Positions 63,140 to 64,000 of a stretch of DNA of 64,000 nucleotides are shown in pieces. This stretch comes from Flavobacteriaceae bacterium. GTDB taxonomy: Bacteria > Bacteroidota > Bacteroidia > Flavobacteriales > Flavobacteriaceae. The notes under the pieces were generated by a model, which was given only the letters and a program-made list of their open reading frames with translations, was not told the origin of the DNA and searched no databases. A program made the position numbers and the translations under genes. Positions within the stretch are counted from its first letter, which is position 1, and every line of letters starts with the position of its first letter. Location of the stretch: assembly GCA_030835825.1 (NCBI GenBank), contig JAURRA010000028.1, forward strand, positions 1-64,000. The letters are read 5' to 3'.

Positions 63140-64000
63140 CTAAACCACCATAAGATTACATCCTCTGATATCTGAGTGGTCAAAACGTCCTAATACTTCA
63201 AAGTCACCGTTTGAGTGAATGCGTCCAAGATCTTGGGTGGCTATAAACGAACAAGAATGAAGATTGGCCAGGTCAATAATGTTAAGGCCACCAGTAGTAT
63301 TTAATTTTGCAATTTGGAAGGGGTCTTCTTGTTCTCTGACGAGAACCTTCATCCAAGGGGGGCAATGAAACAGGCCTTTTCCTTTGGAATAGGCTTGGCT
63401 CAACAGTTCTGTCATGCCGTATTCACTGTGAATTTGATCAACCTCAAAGGCCTTTGTTAAGATGGCGTGAACCTCACTTCTGACCATTTCCTTTCGACGA
63501 CCTTTCATACCTCCTGTTTCCATCAAAATGGTATGTTTAAGCGGTTGGGGGAATTGTTCCGCTAAATCGAGTAGGGCAAAGGTTACTCCAATTAGAATGG
63601 TTTTTTGCTGAGAGGCTTCAATTTGCTTAATTACTTCAGATAATTCGTTGAGATTATTCAAATAAAATCCGTTGATTTGATGCTGAGATTGACACATCCA
63701 GTCTTCCACCATAAAGGCCAAAGAAGCATCATTTCTTTCGGAATATGAGGGTAATAGCGCCAAAACAGCATAATGACTTAAAGGACCGTAGAACATCTCA
63801 AACCCCTTCTGTCCAGATTTCTGATATAATTGCATATCAGCCACATGATGCTGGCTTTGAGTTGATCCTGTGGTTCCGCTACTTCTGAAGGTTTTTTGGA
63901 TTTGGGGCTTCCCAGTGATTACGGTTCTAGTTTTGAAAAACTCAATGGGTAAAAAAGGAATATGCTCTATGGATTTGATGTCCGAAGGGTGCTTGCAGAG
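63140..64000 (-). CDS. LuxE-like acyl-protein synthetase / acyltransferase (partial)
   Basis: The open frame runs off the right end of the window, so the N-terminus is missing; 287 residues are visible. The region upstream of the first ATG (63844) continues the family: HIPFLPIEFFKT, then TFRSSGTTGSTQSQHHVADM, the adenylate-forming nucleotide loop of LuxE-type acyl-activating enzymes. Later segments include TGGMKGRRKEM and SEYGMTELLSQAYS. In Bacteroidota such proteins occur outside bioluminescence operons. The neighbouring carotenoid genes, 93 bases away on the same strand, could mean a role in acylating a pigment or lipid, but this is a guess. Confidence 0.8.
   Translation of the reverse strand, partial: LCKHPSDIKSIEHIPFLPIEFFKTRTVITGKPQIQKTFRSSGTTGSTQSQHHVADMQLYQKSGQKGFEMFYGPLSHYAVLALLPSYSERNDASLAFMVEDWMCQSQHQINGFYLNNLNELSEVIKQIEASQQKTILIGVTFALLDLAEQFPQPLKHTILMETGGMKGRRKEMVRSEVHAILTKAFEVDQIHSEYGMTELLSQAYSKGKGLFHCPPWMKVLVREQEDPFQIAKLNTTGGLNIIDLANLHSCSFIATQDLGRIHSNGDFEVLGRFDHSDIRGCNLMVV

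Noticed and set aside
63140-64000. Bioluminescence (lux) operon
   Set aside because: Only a LuxE-like gene is present. No luxA, luxB, luxC or luxD lies nearby, and LuxE-like proteins are common in Bacteroidota.

Overview
The window is a 64 kb chromosomal stretch from a member of the Bacteroidota, most likely a marine Flavobacteriales-type bacterium. This rests on lineage-restricted families (GldD, GldE, a type IX secretion sorting domain, DUF3098, DUF3127, DUF4271 and DUF4296 proteins), on a TonB receptor with a short lipoprotein beside it, on the -7 promoter motif TAnnTTTG in front of many genes, on the near absence of Shine-Dalgarno sequences, and on moderately AT-rich DNA. Most of the window is ordinary core genome. 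I see no tRNA, rRNA, insertion sequence, prophage or CRISPR array.

Layout. 1-10.5 kb: the end of thiL, an Xaa-Pro aminopeptidase, a ten-Asp-box secreted protein, the sdhCAB operon behind a good promoter, an Ig-like lipoprotein and a ComF protein. 10.5-22 kb: glycyl-tRNA synthetase, a deleted remnant of a T9SS cargo gene beside an intact T9SS cargo gene, a TrpG/PabA amidotransferase, a very large outer-membrane protein, exonuclease III and an aldo-keto reductase. 22-31.6 kb: RNase G with a strong leader hairpin, an unlisted 29-aa basic ribosomal-type protein, an HU protein, then mutY-ssb-gldE-gldD, a metallothionein-tailed HMA lipoprotein, a DMT transporter, rplU-rpmA and a DEAD-box helicase. 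31.6-38 kb: ahcY, a phosphopantetheinyl transferase, pnuC with a NadR-like kinase, a tiny lipoprotein, and a TPP riboswitch controlling a TonB receptor followed by a degenerate Rieske-like lipoprotein. 38-46 kb: greA-HIT, an orphan histidine kinase, a flavin reductase-like protein, a DUF3127 protein with an SSB-like tail, a fatty-acid transporter, and the tag/truB/uppP/DUF3098/ftsX block. 46-60 kb: leuS, a zinc peptidase, an Lrp regulator, a saccharopine dehydrogenase family protein, pckA, hemD, DUF4271, a GT2 enzyme, pyrC, DUF4296, an SDR and tyrS. 60-64 kb: an unrecognised two-gene membrane cassette in an AT-rich setting, then cruF-crtD carotenoid genes and a LuxE-like acyl-activating protein running off the window.

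Connections. GldD/GldE and the two T9SS cargo loci point to gliding or type IX secretion. thiL, the TPP riboswitch, its TonB receptor and the PnuC-family permease point to thiamine uptake and use. sdhCAB, pckA and an AtoE-type transporter fit heterotrophic respiration with gluconeogenesis. crtD with cruF suggests a hydroxylated monocyclic carotenoid of the myxol/saproxanthin type. The most interesting unexplained items are the two-gene membrane cassette at 59.8-60.6 kb, the internally deleted T9SS gene, the 34-aa lipoprotein divergent from the riboswitch, the apparent ATT start of gldD and the SSB-tailed DUF3127 protein.
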